Source: Bacteroidaceae bacterium (GTDB lineage: Bacteria; Bacteroidota; Bacteroidia; Bacteroidales; Bacteroidaceae). Taken from it: a stretch of DNA of 43,707 bases. Numbering within the stretch: the first letter of the stretch is position 1; each line of letters opens with the position of its first letter. The DNA is taken from contig JAKSIU010000024.1 of assembly GCA_024398615.1 (NCBI GenBank), positions 1 through 43,707 of the forward strand, in the 5' to 3' direction. The position numbers were made by a program, and so were the translations under genes. The notes beneath the pieces were generated by a model that did not search any database, was not told where the DNA came from, and worked only from the letters and a program-made list of their open reading frames with translations. Shown here piece after piece: positions 1 through 8,180 of the stretch.

Positions 1-68
1 TGTCCTTTCCTGATTTTGGTTGACTCGGTTTATAGATTTATTACTAGTATAAGTTGACTATTTGTCGT

Positions 69-256
69 TATCCCTGTGATTGGTTGACCATCCGAGTCTT
101 ATCACTGTCAGGGGTTGACTGGAGGCCGTAGGCCGGAAGGAGACCCCTGACACGCAGGCAAAGGTAAACAGTTTTCAGGGATATCCAAGTTATCCCTTGA
201 TTTTATTACCTCCAGCCTGTAGCTGTGCCATCTCATATCCCTGTCACCGGTTGACT
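69..256 (+). repeat. Three 21-bp subterminal direct repeats inside the IS end
   Basis: The pattern TATCMCTGTSA-x2-GGTTGACY occurs at 69-89, 100-120 and 236-256, each exactly 21 bases, and its GGTTGAC core also occurs in both terminal inverted repeats (18-24 and the mirror copy near 1483). The third copy is inside the orfB coding sequence. These may be extra transposase binding sites or remnants of earlier ends. Confidence 0.6.
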
Positions 257-1154
257 CGACCATCTCCGCTGGGGCCTTCATGCCGATGCTCATATGTGGC
301 CTGCGGTTATTGTAGAAGTCGACGGCCACAGCAACTGCAGCAATAACATCCTGGATGCTCCTGAAGACCTTGTCCTTGAGGAGTTCGTTCTTCATCGTGT
401 TATTGATCCGCTCGGCCTGAGCGTTGTCCTTAGGGTCTCCGGTTTCGGTCATGCTTATTCTGATGCCGTAGTCCTTGAGCAGATTGACATACTCTCGGCT
501 AACATACTGGCAGCCACGGTCAGAGTGATGGATAAGGTTGATCTTCTTGCCTTCTATGCGTCTCAATGCCATCCTCAAAGCCTCCAGAGGATATGTCGTG
601 TCCAATGTCGGACCGACACTCCAACCGACTATTTCCTCCGTGTAGGCGTCAAGAATGAGGGACAGGTAGCAGAAGTGATAGCGATATTCATCGTCCATTA
701 TCACGATATAGGTTATATCGCTAACCCACAATTGGTTGGGAGCAGTAGGAATGAAGTCCTTGATGAGATTGGGATATGTCGGAAGGCCGTGCGTCGAGTC
801 CGTAGTACGCGGTTTGCGTATCTTCAACCGCAGTTTGAGGCCATGCTCGTGAAGTATCCGGCAGAAGCGGTCGCGGCAGATCGGCTTATCGCATGCGAAC
901 TCGCGGCTGTACATAGTCCACAGTTTTACACCGCCAATGCCAGGGTCAACTTCACGGATTCCCTTGGCATACTGGAGAGCAAACGCCTCCTTCGCGGCCT
1001 TGGCTAACGCCGCATCTTCATCATATTGATAGTAGGCCTGCTTACTTACACCAAACAGCCCGCAGAGCTCTGCCACATGGCATTCTGTGGCAGATTCTGC
1101 GTGCAGGTCAGTCACTGCTTGGTGCCAGCTTTTTTTCTTATCTCGATGTGCCAA
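108..1154 (-). CDS. IS3-family transposase OrfB (DDE integrase domain)
   Basis: This is the catalytic half of the transposase. A helix-turn-helix type N-terminus (residues 1-60) precedes an integrase core with the DDE triad: D146 in WVSDITY, D212 in HHSDRGCQY and E248 in AQAERINN, with 35 residues between the last two as in IS3 enzymes. It overlaps orfA by 43 bases and is probably made as an OrfAB fusion by -1 frameshifting on the A7 run at 1130-1136; the ATG at 1154 could also give OrfB alone. After the conserved RPHMSIGMKAPAEM end the protein runs on for about 50 residues into the left terminal repeats, an unusual tail ending PPVNP. Confidence 0.93.
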   Translation of the reverse strand: MAHRDKKKSWHQAVTDLHAESATECHVAELCGLFGVSKQAYYQYDEDAALAKAAKEAFALQYAKGIREVDPGIGGVKLWTMYSREFACDKPICRDRFCRILHEHGLKLRLKIRKPRTTDSTHGLPTYPNLIKDFIPTAPNQLWVSDITYIVIMDDEYRYHFCYLSLILDAYTEEIVGWSVGPTLDTTYPLEALRMALRRIEGKKINLIHHSDRGCQYVSREYVNLLKDYGIRISMTETGDPKDNAQAERINNTMKNELLKDKVFRSIQDVIAAVAVAVDFYNNRRPHMSIGMKAPAEMVESTGDRDMRWHSYRLEVIKSRDNLDIPENCLPLPACQGSPSGLRPPVNP

Positions 1155-1462
1155 CGCTCCTCCGCTATGTCGATAATCTTCTCGTTCAGGCGGTTGCGCA
1201 GTTTCTCGACCCTAAGCTGTTCCTCCAAGTCAGCAACCTTTGCCTTCAGAGCCTCCAGCTCTTCAGACTTTGAAGAGATTGCTTTTGCCATTGCTTGTGG
1301 ATCCTTGTTTGAAGGATTACTTGCAAAGTTAGCAATCCAATTGGCAAGTGTTGTTCGATGAACAGGAAATAACTCTAGTTTGGCTATTCTCGCTGCTGTC
1401 ATACCTGTTCGCTGATAAAACTCTACTACCTGATCGTAGTACTTTTGCTGTTTCTGGGTCAT
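1112..1462 (-). CDS. IS3-family OrfA, DNA-binding helix-turn-helix protein
   Basis: A 116-residue protein with an N-terminal helix-turn-helix (about residues 8-45, with TAARIAKLELFPVHRTTLANW) and a C-terminal coiled coil (residues 66-103, SEELEALKAKVADLEEQLR) that would serve as the leucine zipper for multimerisation in IS3 systems. It ends RKKAGTKQ just after the A7 slippery stretch (1130-1136, read AGA AAA AAA GCT in this frame); slipping back one base enters the orfB frame. OrfA provides end binding and OrfAB catalyses transposition in this family. Confidence 0.9.
   Translation of the reverse strand: MTQKQQKYYDQVVEFYQRTGMTAARIAKLELFPVHRTTLANWIANFASNPSNKDPQAMAKAISSKSEELEALKAKVADLEEQLRVEKLRNRLNEKIIDIAEERWHIEIRKKAGTKQ
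1130..1136 (-). promoter_or_regulatory. Probable programmed -1 frameshift site (A7)
   Basis: Seven A residues on the minus strand lie in the orfA/orfB overlap. In the orfA frame they read A-AAA-AAA followed by GCT; in the orfB frame AAA AAA AGC. This is the usual kind of slippery sequence for IS3-family fusion transposases. No downstream stimulatory structure was worked out. Confidence 0.7.
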
Positions 1463-1506
1463 GATTAACTCTTTGTTTTTGAGTCAACCTTTTTTAGTTA
1501 AAGACA

Positions 1507-1962
1507 CGGTGTTCCAAATGGCTGTCCCGTGCGTGAAACCCGCGGGATTGCTCACCGCGAGGGAGCGTATTTCCATTCCGTGAGCGAAACGGGGTAATCT
1601 ACTTACCGTGGCTTCTCAAATGGTCATCCCGTGAGCGAATCCCGCGGGATTGCTTACCGCGAGATCCCGCGAGGGAACGTATTTCCATTCCGTGAGCGAA
1701 ACGCGGCAATCCACTCACCGCGGTATTCCAAATGGCTGTCCCGTGAGTGAATCCCGCGGGATTGCTTACCGCGAGGGAACGTATTTCCATTCTGTGAGCG
1801 AATCGCGGCCATCCACTCACCGCGGCTCTTCAAATGGTCATTCCGTGAGTGAATCCCGCGGGATTGCTCACCGCGAGGTCCCGCGAGGGAACGTATTTCC
1901 ATTTGTGAGCGAATCACGGCAATCCACTCACCGCGGCTTCTCAAATGGCTGTCCCGTGCGGG
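1507..1962 (+). repeat. Tandem array, four 102-112 bp units plus a partial fifth
   Basis: Units begin at CAAATGG at 1515, 1617, 1729, 1831 and 1942, giving lengths of 102, 112, 102 and 111: short and long units alternate because every second unit carries about 9 extra bases (TCCCGCGAG). Units 1, 3 and 5 start CAAATGGCTGTC, units 2 and 4 CAAATGGTCAT, so the real period is about 213 bp. Each unit has a hairpin (unit 4: GTGAG 1845-1849, AATCCC 1852-1857, GGGATT 1860-1865, CTCAC 1867-1871) and a second GTGAG...CTCAC arm pair. The array begins mid-unit at the IS boundary and ends at the stop codon of the phosphatase gene. No gene was found in the stretch 1463-1964. Confidence 0.85.
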
Positions 1963-1964
1963 AA

Positions 1965-2672
1965 TTAGCGGGCAATGGCCTGGAGTTGGGGCAGGTACTT
2001 GGCCTTGAAGGGGTTCTGGACTATGCCCCGGAAATGGTGGACCGAGTGGGTGTCAGTTCCCAGGTAGCTGTACCAGCCCTTGTCAAGGATGTATTCCAGA
2101 ATCTGGACGGACTTGGGGCCGTAGACGCCCTGGAGCGAGAGCAGGTTGAGCTGGAACTGGGCTCCAAGCTCGTGGAGGCGGTCAAAGCGGTCCAGGGTGT
2201 CGGCATAGTAGAGGTAGCGCTCGGGGTGGGCTATGACTGGGGTCAGGCCGGCCATGAGGATGCTGAAGATGGCCTGTTCCATGGTGGCGCTGGGGTAGAG
2301 GTAGGACATCTCGATGAGGACCTTGCCCGGCTCTATCTGGAGCAGCTGGCTCATGTCGCGTTTCTCGAAGCCGTCATAGACCATGTATTCGCCTGCAAGC
2401 TTCAGTTCCAGGGTGCTGGGGGCGTTCTCCCTGTAACGTTCGAAGGCATCGCGCATGCTGTCTTCGGTATTGGCAGGGAAGAGCTCGGGGTTGAAGTGCG
2501 GTGTGTGGACTATGGTGTGGTAGCCGGCACGTCTCATGTCGTCAAGGATGCGGACCGTGCGGCCCAGATCCTGGACTCCGTCATCGACCCTGGGCAGAAG
2601 GTGGCAGTGCCAGTCGGTCCTGATGCCGATCTGGTCAAAACCTGCAGTCTTGGGGCGGAACAGTGAGAACAT
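1965..2672 (-). CDS. CpsB/CapC-type tyrosine-protein phosphatase (PHP domain)
   Basis: A 235-residue PHP-fold metal phosphatase of the kind that dephosphorylates the tyrosine-rich tail of capsule/EPS autokinases. Metal-binding motifs are visible in order: DWHCHLLPRVDDG (about residues 20-32), HTPH (56-59), HPER (about 150) and GTDTHS (about 205). It lies 21 bases downstream of the autokinase gene, as expected for its substrate, and is the last gene of the polysaccharide export run. Its TAA stop is at the edge of the tandem repeat array, so anything that once followed has been replaced by repeats and the IS. Confidence 0.9.
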   Translation of the reverse strand: MFSLFRPKTAGFDQIGIRTDWHCHLLPRVDDGVQDLGRTVRILDDMRRAGYHTIVHTPHFNPELFPANTEDSMRDAFERYRENAPSTLELKLAGEYMVYDGFEKRDMSQLLQIEPGKVLIEMSYLYPSATMEQAIFSILMAGLTPVIAHPERYLYYADTLDRFDRLHELGAQFQLNLLSLQGVYGPKSVQILEYILDKGWYSYLGTDTHSVHHFRGIVQNPFKAKYLPQLQAIAR

Positions 2673-2693
2673 TGGGCTTGCGGGTCTTCGCTG

Positions 2694-5249
2694 TTACTGT
2701 TCTTCGCTGTCGCTGTGGTGCTTGCTGTGACGTTTGCCGTGGCGCCTGCGGGAGTCCTTGGGGTCATCGCCATAGCCGTAGCTGTAGCCGTAACCGTAGC
2801 CCTTGCCGTAGCCGTAGCTCTTGCCGTAACCGTATCCGTAGCCGTAGCGCAGGCGGTTGGAGTCAAGGTCAACGCTGTTCAGCACAATGTTGGGCGACTT
2901 GATTTCACGCTCGTAGAAGAGCTTGGCTATCTGTTCCAGCATGGTGCTCGGGGTGTATTCGCTGCGGACCACATAGAGGGTGATGTCAACGTAACGGTTA
3001 AGCAGTATGGAGTCTGATACCGGCATCATGGGGGCTGAGTCAATGATGACGTAGTCGTAATGTTCGCGGTACCAGGATATGAGCTGTTCCAGACGCTCGG
3101 TTGACAGCAGCTCGGTGGGGTTGGGCGGTATGATGCCCGAGAAGGCTATGTCTATGCCGTACTTGCTCTTTCCGTCAAGGATGGTGTCAGCAGGATTCGG
3201 GGCCATGCCTATGAGGTAGGCCACGGCCGAGTGCTCGCGCTGCATTTCAAGCTCCGTGAAGATTTTCATGAGGGCCGGCTTGCGCAGGTCAAGTCCTACA
3301 AGCAGGACCTTGCTGCCGGTGTGTGAAAGCGACAGTGCCAGATTGGAGGCCACATATGACTTGCCTTCGCTCGGATTGGACGAGGTTACCTGTATGACGT
3401 TGCCCTTGAGGAACTTGAGGTTGGAGCGCAGCATGCGGAACGATTCGCTCTTGAGGTCACGCGAATTGGCGCTGATGAGCTCACGGGCGTCTTCGACCTT
3501 GGGAAGGGTGGCCAGGATGGGGACGTTGAGCTTGGCTTCGATGTCCTCACGTGTCTGGACGGTGTTGCGCAGAAGGTTACGCAGGTAGACGAACAGTGGC
3601 GGGATGCAGCAGCCCAGGATGAGTGCCAGAAGGTAGATCTGCATGTTCTTGGGTGAGATGGGCTTCCTGCTGCCGTAAGCCTGCTCGATGACGCGCACGT
3701 TGTCCGATACGGCATACATGGAGATCTGGGCCTCCTCACGCTTCTGCTGCAGGAGCAGGTAGAGGGGCTCGATGATCTGCTGACGGCGCTCGATCTGTGC
3801 AAGGTCGAACTGCTGGGTAGGTATGTCCGATATCTTGGACTGTGACTGGCGCAGCACGTTGCTCACTTCCTTGGCGCGTATGTTGTAGACCTTGTCAAGG
3901 TTCTCGACTGACAGGACTATGCTGTTGCGGAAGTCGGCCAGCTGGAGGTCCAGGTTACGTACACGGGGGTTGTTGGCCGATGAGTTGGCTATGAGGCGGT
4001 TCCTTTCGGCCACCAGGGTGTTGTATTCGCCAATGACCTGGTTGAGTCCGGCATCGGTAAGGCCTATGTTCGAGGGGATGACATCGAAATTGGCGGGATC
4101 GGCATTGCTCAGGTCTTCCTTGATCATGGCAAGAATCTGCTGCTGGAGGCGTATCTCGGTGAGCTGGTTTTCATACTCCAGGCCCGATGTCAGGGACAGC
4201 TGCGACTGGGCGTCGATGTTGACCACGGTGTTGCTCTTCTGGTAGTTGCGGTAGCTGGATTCCACGTTGCCCAGGTCGGCACTGATGGTCTCGAGACGCT
4301 TGTCAAGGAATTCTATAGTCGATATGACTGACTTGTTCTTGAAGGCCTTTGCCTCTTCCATGTACTTGACGGTGAGCATGTTGAGTATGTCATCGGCCCT
4401 TGCTATGTTGGAGTCGTGCATGGTCATGGTTATGACATTGGTCTTGAAGGTCTTGCCCTGAACGCCCTGCTCGACATTGACGGTCAGGTTCTTTGCCAGA
4501 CCGGTGCCTGCGTTGTAGCTCTTGCTCCAGGTGGCCCTGTATTTGCTGCCCGGCTGCAGGGTGGAGCTGGCGCTCTCCTTGCGGACTATCCTGAACTTGT
4601 AGCCGTGGCGGACAATTTCGGCATTGTAGCAGCCTGTCCTGTTCTTGTCGTCCCATTCCTTGTCGACACGGAATCTGACTGATCTGTTCTCGTAGAATTC
4701 GAGTATGTCAAATGTGTTGGCGTCAATGGCGCGGAAGGTGAAAGAGATGGATGACGGGAGCTCGCTTTCGGGGTAGAGCTCATCGAACTCCATGACAAGT
4801 TCGAAGGGGGCGTCGTTGTAGTACTGGTTCTCGCGTATGCCGAACAGCTTCTTGCCCAGGTTGGACTTGAAAAGGTTGTGGGGTACCGAGTATGAGTAGT
4901 AGCGGTAGTTGAGGTTGAGCTCGTCAACGACCTTGGTCATGAGGCTGGGGCTGCGCAGTATGAACACCTCGTTGTCAATGGGGCTGCTCTGCTTGAGTCC
5001 GGTGATGTCCTGGAGAATGGACATCTCGCTTGAGCCGCCTGACTTCTCGTCGACAAGCATTATCTGTGACTTGCGTTCGTAGACGGGGGTCTGGAACTTG
5101 ACCCAGATGTAGCTGGCTATGAGGGCTGCCAGTCCGAATGCGATGATCCAGTAGCGCAGGCCCCAGATGAAACGGAACAGGTCACGTATGTTCTGGGTGT
5201 CGTCCTGCTGGCCGTTCTGCGGCTTTGCCATGTATTTGTTCTCTTCCAT
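2694..5249 (-). CDS. Wzc-like exopolysaccharide tyrosine autokinase (Wzz domain plus BY-kinase)
   Basis: An 851-residue inner-membrane protein controlling chain length and export of a surface polysaccharide. The first membrane segment is about residues 33-52 (YWIIAFGLAALIASYIWVKF), followed by a Wzz-type periplasmic region with long coiled coils (about 300-510) and a second membrane segment near 537-558. The cytoplasmic BY-kinase has Walker A SSNPSEGKS (about 620-630), Walker A' VLLVGLDLRKP (about 650) and Walker B YDYVIIDSAP (about 735). The tail (about 805-828) is an almost pure Gly-Tyr repeat, the presumed autophosphorylation cluster. It sits 15 bases after the export lipoprotein gene and 21 before the phosphatase. 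Confidence 0.93.
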   Translation of the reverse strand: MEENKYMAKPQNGQQDDTQNIRDLFRFIWGLRYWIIAFGLAALIASYIWVKFQTPVYERKSQIMLVDEKSGGSSEMSILQDITGLKQSSPIDNEVFILRSPSLMTKVVDELNLNYRYYSYSVPHNLFKSNLGKKLFGIRENQYYNDAPFELVMEFDELYPESELPSSISFTFRAIDANTFDILEFYENRSVRFRVDKEWDDKNRTGCYNAEIVRHGYKFRIVRKESASSTLQPGSKYRATWSKSYNAGTGLAKNLTVNVEQGVQGKTFKTNVITMTMHDSNIARADDILNMLTVKYMEEAKAFKNKSVISTIEFLDKRLETISADLGNVESSYRNYQKSNTVVNIDAQSQLSLTSGLEYENQLTEIRLQQQILAMIKEDLSNADPANFDVIPSNIGLTDAGLNQVIGEYNTLVAERNRLIANSSANNPRVRNLDLQLADFRNSIVLSVENLDKVYNIRAKEVSNVLRQSQSKISDIPTQQFDLAQIERRQQIIEPLYLLLQQKREEAQISMYAVSDNVRVIEQAYGSRKPISPKNMQIYLLALILGCCIPPLFVYLRNLLRNTVQTREDIEAKLNVPILATLPKVEDARELISANSRDLKSESFRMLRSNLKFLKGNVIQVTSSNPSEGKSYVASNLALSLSHTGSKVLLVGLDLRKPALMKIFTELEMQREHSAVAYLIGMAPNPADTILDGKSKYGIDIAFSGIIPPNPTELLSTERLEQLISWYREHYDYVIIDSAPMMPVSDSILLNRYVDITLYVVRSEYTPSTMLEQIAKLFYEREIKSPNIVLNSVDLDSNRLRYGYGYGYGKSYGYGKGYGYGYSYGYGDDPKDSRRRHGKRHSKHHSDSEEQ

Positions 5250-5264
5250 TGTTCTGAGGGGGGC

Positions 5265-6065
5265 TTACATTGTTGCCAGTACGAATGCCAGTACTGAGAT
5301 GGTGGTGGTGATGGAGCTCAGGACGGTGCTCCAGATGCCTGTGGCGGTGGTTGCGGCTGCAACGCGCTGGGCTGACGGGCGCACGTAGAGTATGTCGTTC
5401 TGCTGCATGTAGTAGTAATCGGAATTGAGGACCGATGCGTCACGCAGGTCAATCTTGTGGTAGGTGGGGACTCCTGCCACTTCGCGGATCAGGATCATGT
5501 CCTCACGGTCGGCTGTGAGGAGCATGTCGCCTGCCATGCCCAGGGCCTGGAAAATGTTGATGCGCTCGGAGTTCATGGTGTAGGTGCCCGGGCTGCGGAC
5601 TTCGCCCAGCACGGTGATCTTGTAGTTCTTGAATGACACGTAGACGATGGGGTCCTTGACGTCAAGGCTGATCTGGTCTGTCAGGTACTTGACAAGTTCG
5701 GAGCGGGTCATGCCTTCGACATTGATCTTGCCCAGTATGGGGAAGTTGATCTGTCCGTTGTTGTCGACCAGGTAGGCCAGTGTGGCGCGTTCGGGGTCGG
5801 TGCTGCCGGCCGATGTGGCCATGTCGCTCAGTGTGAGGTTGTAGGGCATGACGACCTGCTTGTCCGGACCGGACACGATGATGCTCAGAAGGTCGTCCTT
5901 CTTGATGCGGGCCTCATATTTGGATGTGAGTTCCTGCAGCTGGACTTCGTCGATATTCTGCAGGTATACGATTTTCTTTGCTGTGGTGCATGATGTGAGC
6001 AGCATGATGCCGGCCACGACAGCAGCGGCTCCTTTCAGTATGGTTCTTGCAAGTTCTGTTTTCAT
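5265..6065 (-). CDS. Polysaccharide export outer-membrane lipoprotein (Wza-like, Poly_export/SLBB)
   Basis: A 266-residue lipoprotein: the signal peptide ends in the lipobox LLTSC. The mature part holds a polysaccharide-export domain (from VYLQNIDE to about residue 140) and an SLBB-like domain (KITVLGEVRSPGTYTM, then NIFQALGMAGDM). It ends in a hydrophobic helix (STVLSSITTTISVLAFVLATM), matching the C-terminal membrane helix of Wza-type channels. The start at 6065 was chosen over an upstream ATG at 6089 because the promoter -7 box overlaps that one and the signal peptide begins at MKTELARTI. It heads the export/kinase/phosphatase operon. Confidence 0.9.
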   Translation of the reverse strand: MKTELARTILKGAAAVVAGIMLLTSCTTAKKIVYLQNIDEVQLQELTSKYEARIKKDDLLSIIVSGPDKQVVMPYNLTLSDMATSAGSTDPERATLAYLVDNNGQINFPILGKINVEGMTRSELVKYLTDQISLDVKDPIVYVSFKNYKITVLGEVRSPGTYTMNSERINIFQALGMAGDMLLTADREDMILIREVAGVPTYHKIDLRDASVLNSDYYYMQQNDILYVRPSAQRVAAATTATGIWSTVLSSITTTISVLAFVLATM

Positions 6066-6086
6066 TCTTTTTTCTATAAGGTTCTG

Positions 6087-6094
6087 CAAAGGTA
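6087..6094 (-). promoter_or_regulatory. Bacteroidetes -7 box for the export operon
   Basis: On the minus strand this reads TACCTTTG, a perfect TAnnTTTG, 22 bases before the ATG at 6065. It lies just downstream of the REP hairpin that closes the dehydratase gene, so the export operon probably has its own promoter. Confidence 0.7.
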
Positions 6095-6110
6095 CGGAAT
6101 TATTTTCAAA

Positions 6111-6166
6111 GCCGAACAGGGGACAGGTTCCGTTCAGGCTTGAACGGAACCTGTCCCCTGTTCGGC
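6111..6166. repeat. Paired REP: perfect 26-bp inverted repeat with 4-base loop
   Basis: The arms 6111-6136 and 6141-6166 are exact reverse complements around the loop GGCT. Each arm contains one REP unit (GAACAGGGGACAGG...CCGTTC), so this is two REPs head to head, like a BIME. It lies between the dehydratase and export genes and supplies the dehydratase's last codons and its TGA stop (6134-6136). No T-run follows, but the stem is strong enough to affect transcription or mRNA decay. Confidence 0.92.
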
Positions 6167-8095
6167 GGCGTCAAGCTGCAGGAAGCGTCCCACCTTGCTT
6201 TTGAACTCGGGGACGATTTCCTTCATCTTGCGGACTATGTTCATGTCGTCATGAGTGAGGGCCAGGGCCATGAGCTCGTCTTCGTTGCGGAGGGCGGTCT
6301 CGTAGTCGTATTCCCTGACTTTGGCGGTCATGATCTTGGGATGTACGGTGGGGATGGTGGTCTCGGAGTCGGTGAGCACCTCTTCATACAGTTTCTCGCC
6401 GTCACGGAGTCCGGTGAACACAATCTCGATGTTCTGGGCTCCGGACAGGCTGATCATGCGCTTGGCAAGGTCCAGTATGCGGACGGGCTTGCCCATGTCG
6501 AAGACGAAGATCTCGCCTCCCTTGCCCATGGTTCCGGCCTCGAGCACAAGCTTGCAGGCCTCGGGGATGAGCATGAAGTAGCGTATTATGTCGGGGTGGG
6601 TGACGGTGACCGGACCGCCTGCCGCAATCTGCTCGCGGAACAGGGGGATGACACTGCCGTTGCTGCCCAGGACGTTGCCGAAACGGGTGGTGACGAACTG
6701 TGTGATGCCCTTGACCTTGCCTTCGACAATGGCCTGGTTCAGGCTCTGGCAGTAGATTTCGCAGATGCGCTTGGAGCAACCCATGACGTTGGCGGGATTG
6801 ACGGCCTTGTCAGTCGATATCATGACGAACTTGCGGGTGCAGTACTTGACGGCAAGGTCGGCTATGATGCGGGTGCCTGCTATGTTGTTGCGGACGGCCT
6901 GGATGGGGTTGTCCTCCATCATGGGCACGTGCTTGTAGGCGGCTGCATGGAAAACGTATTCGGGACGGTACCTGGAGAAGAGCATCTCCATGTGGTCCTG
7001 GTCGGTGATGGAGGCAACAATGGTCTCGCAATGTATGTGCGACAGGTCATTGTACTTGCTGGTGAAGCGGTTCATCCACAGGCGCATGTCGTGCATGGGG
7101 GTCTCGGCTTGGTCAACCAGTATGAGGTCCGATGGTCCGAACTTTGCAATCTGGCGTACCATTTCAGATCCGATGGATCCGGCGGCTCCGGTTATGAGGA
7201 TGCGCTTGCCGGTGAGCATGCGGCCTATGTTTTCCATATCGACCTTTATCTCGTCACGCGGGAGAAGGTCCTCGATCTCGACTTCGTGGAGCTGGCTGGA
7301 GCTGAGCGGACTCTTGCCGTCCCAGACCTGTGCCACGGGGAGCATCATGATGGTGATGCCCGCTTCGATGAGGCCGTCAATGAGCTTCTGGTTGTTGCGG
7401 AAGTCATCGGACTTGAGCGGTGATACAAGGAATATGCGTATTCCGGTCTTGCGGAGTTTGGGCAGGAGCAGGTCGTCGTTCAGAATGACTTTCTTTCCTG
7501 AGAGGAAGGCGCCTGTCATGTCGGGGTCGTCGCTGATGAAGGCCTTGAGGTCGAATTTCTTTCCGGTACTGGTCTTTATGCTGGCCAGGGTGCCTGCAAG
7601 CGCGACTCCGCCCGACCGGGTGCCGTAGATGACCACCGGTACGGCTTCGTGGCCGGAGACGGTCTCGTAGGTTGACTTGATGGTGAGTCTGACGGCCCAC
7701 ATGAGGAAGGTGCCCAGTATGAAGATGGAGAAGAACGAGGCCAGACCGGGTATTTCAACGGCTTTCCAAGTGACTGCCAGGCCCAGCAGACCTGATGCCA
7801 GACTGCCTAGAAGCATGGCCATGGAGATGCGCCCCAGGTCAGCATATGATGAGAACCGGATAAGGCAGCTGTAGGTGTGGAACAGACGGAAGGCAATTAT
7901 GTAGAAGGGCAGACAAAGGCACATTCCGGCTACCATCTGCCAGAAATGGCCGGCGGTCCAGTTGCCTCCGTTCTTGACGTATCCGTCCAGAAGCCCGCAG
8001 AACAGGACTATGCAGCAGTCAATGAAGAGAACGCACCAATAGGGAAGCGCCTTCTTAGTAAAATACCAGTCGGTGATTTTGTGTAAAATATTCAT
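6134..8095 (-). CDS. Membrane nucleotide-sugar 4,6-dehydratase/epimerase (FlaA1/CapD/WbpM type)
   Basis: A 653-residue inner-membrane enzyme expected to make a 4-keto-6-deoxy UDP-sugar for the surface polysaccharide. Four N-terminal membrane helices (within about residues 15-130) precede a first Rossmann domain (VVIYGTRSGG, about 175) and a catalytic SDR domain with the NAD motif ITGAAGSIGSE (about 305) and the signature STDKAVNPANVMGCSKR (about 430). The start at 8095 (MNILHKITDW) fits a promoter box 28 bases upstream; an earlier ATG at 8140 lies upstream of that box. The last residues, EQGTGSVQA, are encoded by a REP and are not part of the family fold. Confidence 0.92.
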   Translation of the reverse strand: MNILHKITDWYFTKKALPYWCVLFIDCCIVLFCGLLDGYVKNGGNWTAGHFWQMVAGMCLCLPFYIIAFRLFHTYSCLIRFSSYADLGRISMAMLLGSLASGLLGLAVTWKAVEIPGLASFFSIFILGTFLMWAVRLTIKSTYETVSGHEAVPVVIYGTRSGGVALAGTLASIKTSTGKKFDLKAFISDDPDMTGAFLSGKKVILNDDLLLPKLRKTGIRIFLVSPLKSDDFRNNQKLIDGLIEAGITIMMLPVAQVWDGKSPLSSSQLHEVEIEDLLPRDEIKVDMENIGRMLTGKRILITGAAGSIGSEMVRQIAKFGPSDLILVDQAETPMHDMRLWMNRFTSKYNDLSHIHCETIVASITDQDHMEMLFSRYRPEYVFHAAAYKHVPMMEDNPIQAVRNNIAGTRIIADLAVKYCTRKFVMISTDKAVNPANVMGCSKRICEIYCQSLNQAIVEGKVKGITQFVTTRFGNVLGSNGSVIPLFREQIAAGGPVTVTHPDIIRYFMLIPEACKLVLEAGTMGKGGEIFVFDMGKPVRILDLAKRMISLSGAQNIEIVFTGLRDGEKLYEEVLTDSETTIPTVHPKIMTAKVREYDYETALRNEDELMALALTHDDMNIVRKMKEIVPEFKSKVGRFLQLDAAEQGTGSVQA

Positions 8096-8122
8096 GATAA
8101 TCCTATCGTGTTTTTGAGGAGA

Positions 8123-8130
8123 CAAAATTA
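8123..8130 (-). promoter_or_regulatory. -7 box for the dehydratase gene
   Basis: Reads TAATTTTG on the minus strand, matching TAnnTTTG, 28 bases before the chosen ATG at 8095. It supports the shorter start. Confidence 0.55.
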
Positions 8131-8180
8131 AGCCTTTCAATCGGATTGACCGCTCTTTTTGTCATTTATTTTGACGAGAC

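Larger units (their letters stand above)
1..1506 (-). mobile_element. IS3-family insertion sequence, complete
   Basis: Both genes lie on the minus strand, orfA then orfB in the -1 frame. The ends are imperfect inverted repeats at 1-26 and 1481-1506. Read inward, both start TGTC and share GGTTGACTC at positions 18-26, about 17 of 26 bases matching. TG...CA ends and about 1.5 kb are usual for IS3 elements. The right end abuts a partial unit of the tandem array, so the element inserted into that array. The left end is base 1 of the window, so the target duplication cannot be checked. Confidence 0.85.

Noticed and set aside
1507-1962. Possible CRISPR array
   Set aside because: Units exceed 100 bp and the whole unit repeats; there are no unique spacers and no cas genes.
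1650-2666. Plus-strand open frame running from the tandem array into the antisense of the phosphatase gene
   Set aside because: The repeat-derived part is a by-product of unit length and the rest mirrors the PHP gene.
6140-7423. Long open frame (427 codons) on the plus strand opposite the dehydratase gene
   Set aside because: The minus-strand frame has clear dehydratase motifs; the plus-strand product is a His/Gly/Val-rich shadow of high-GC coding sequence with no promoter or family match.
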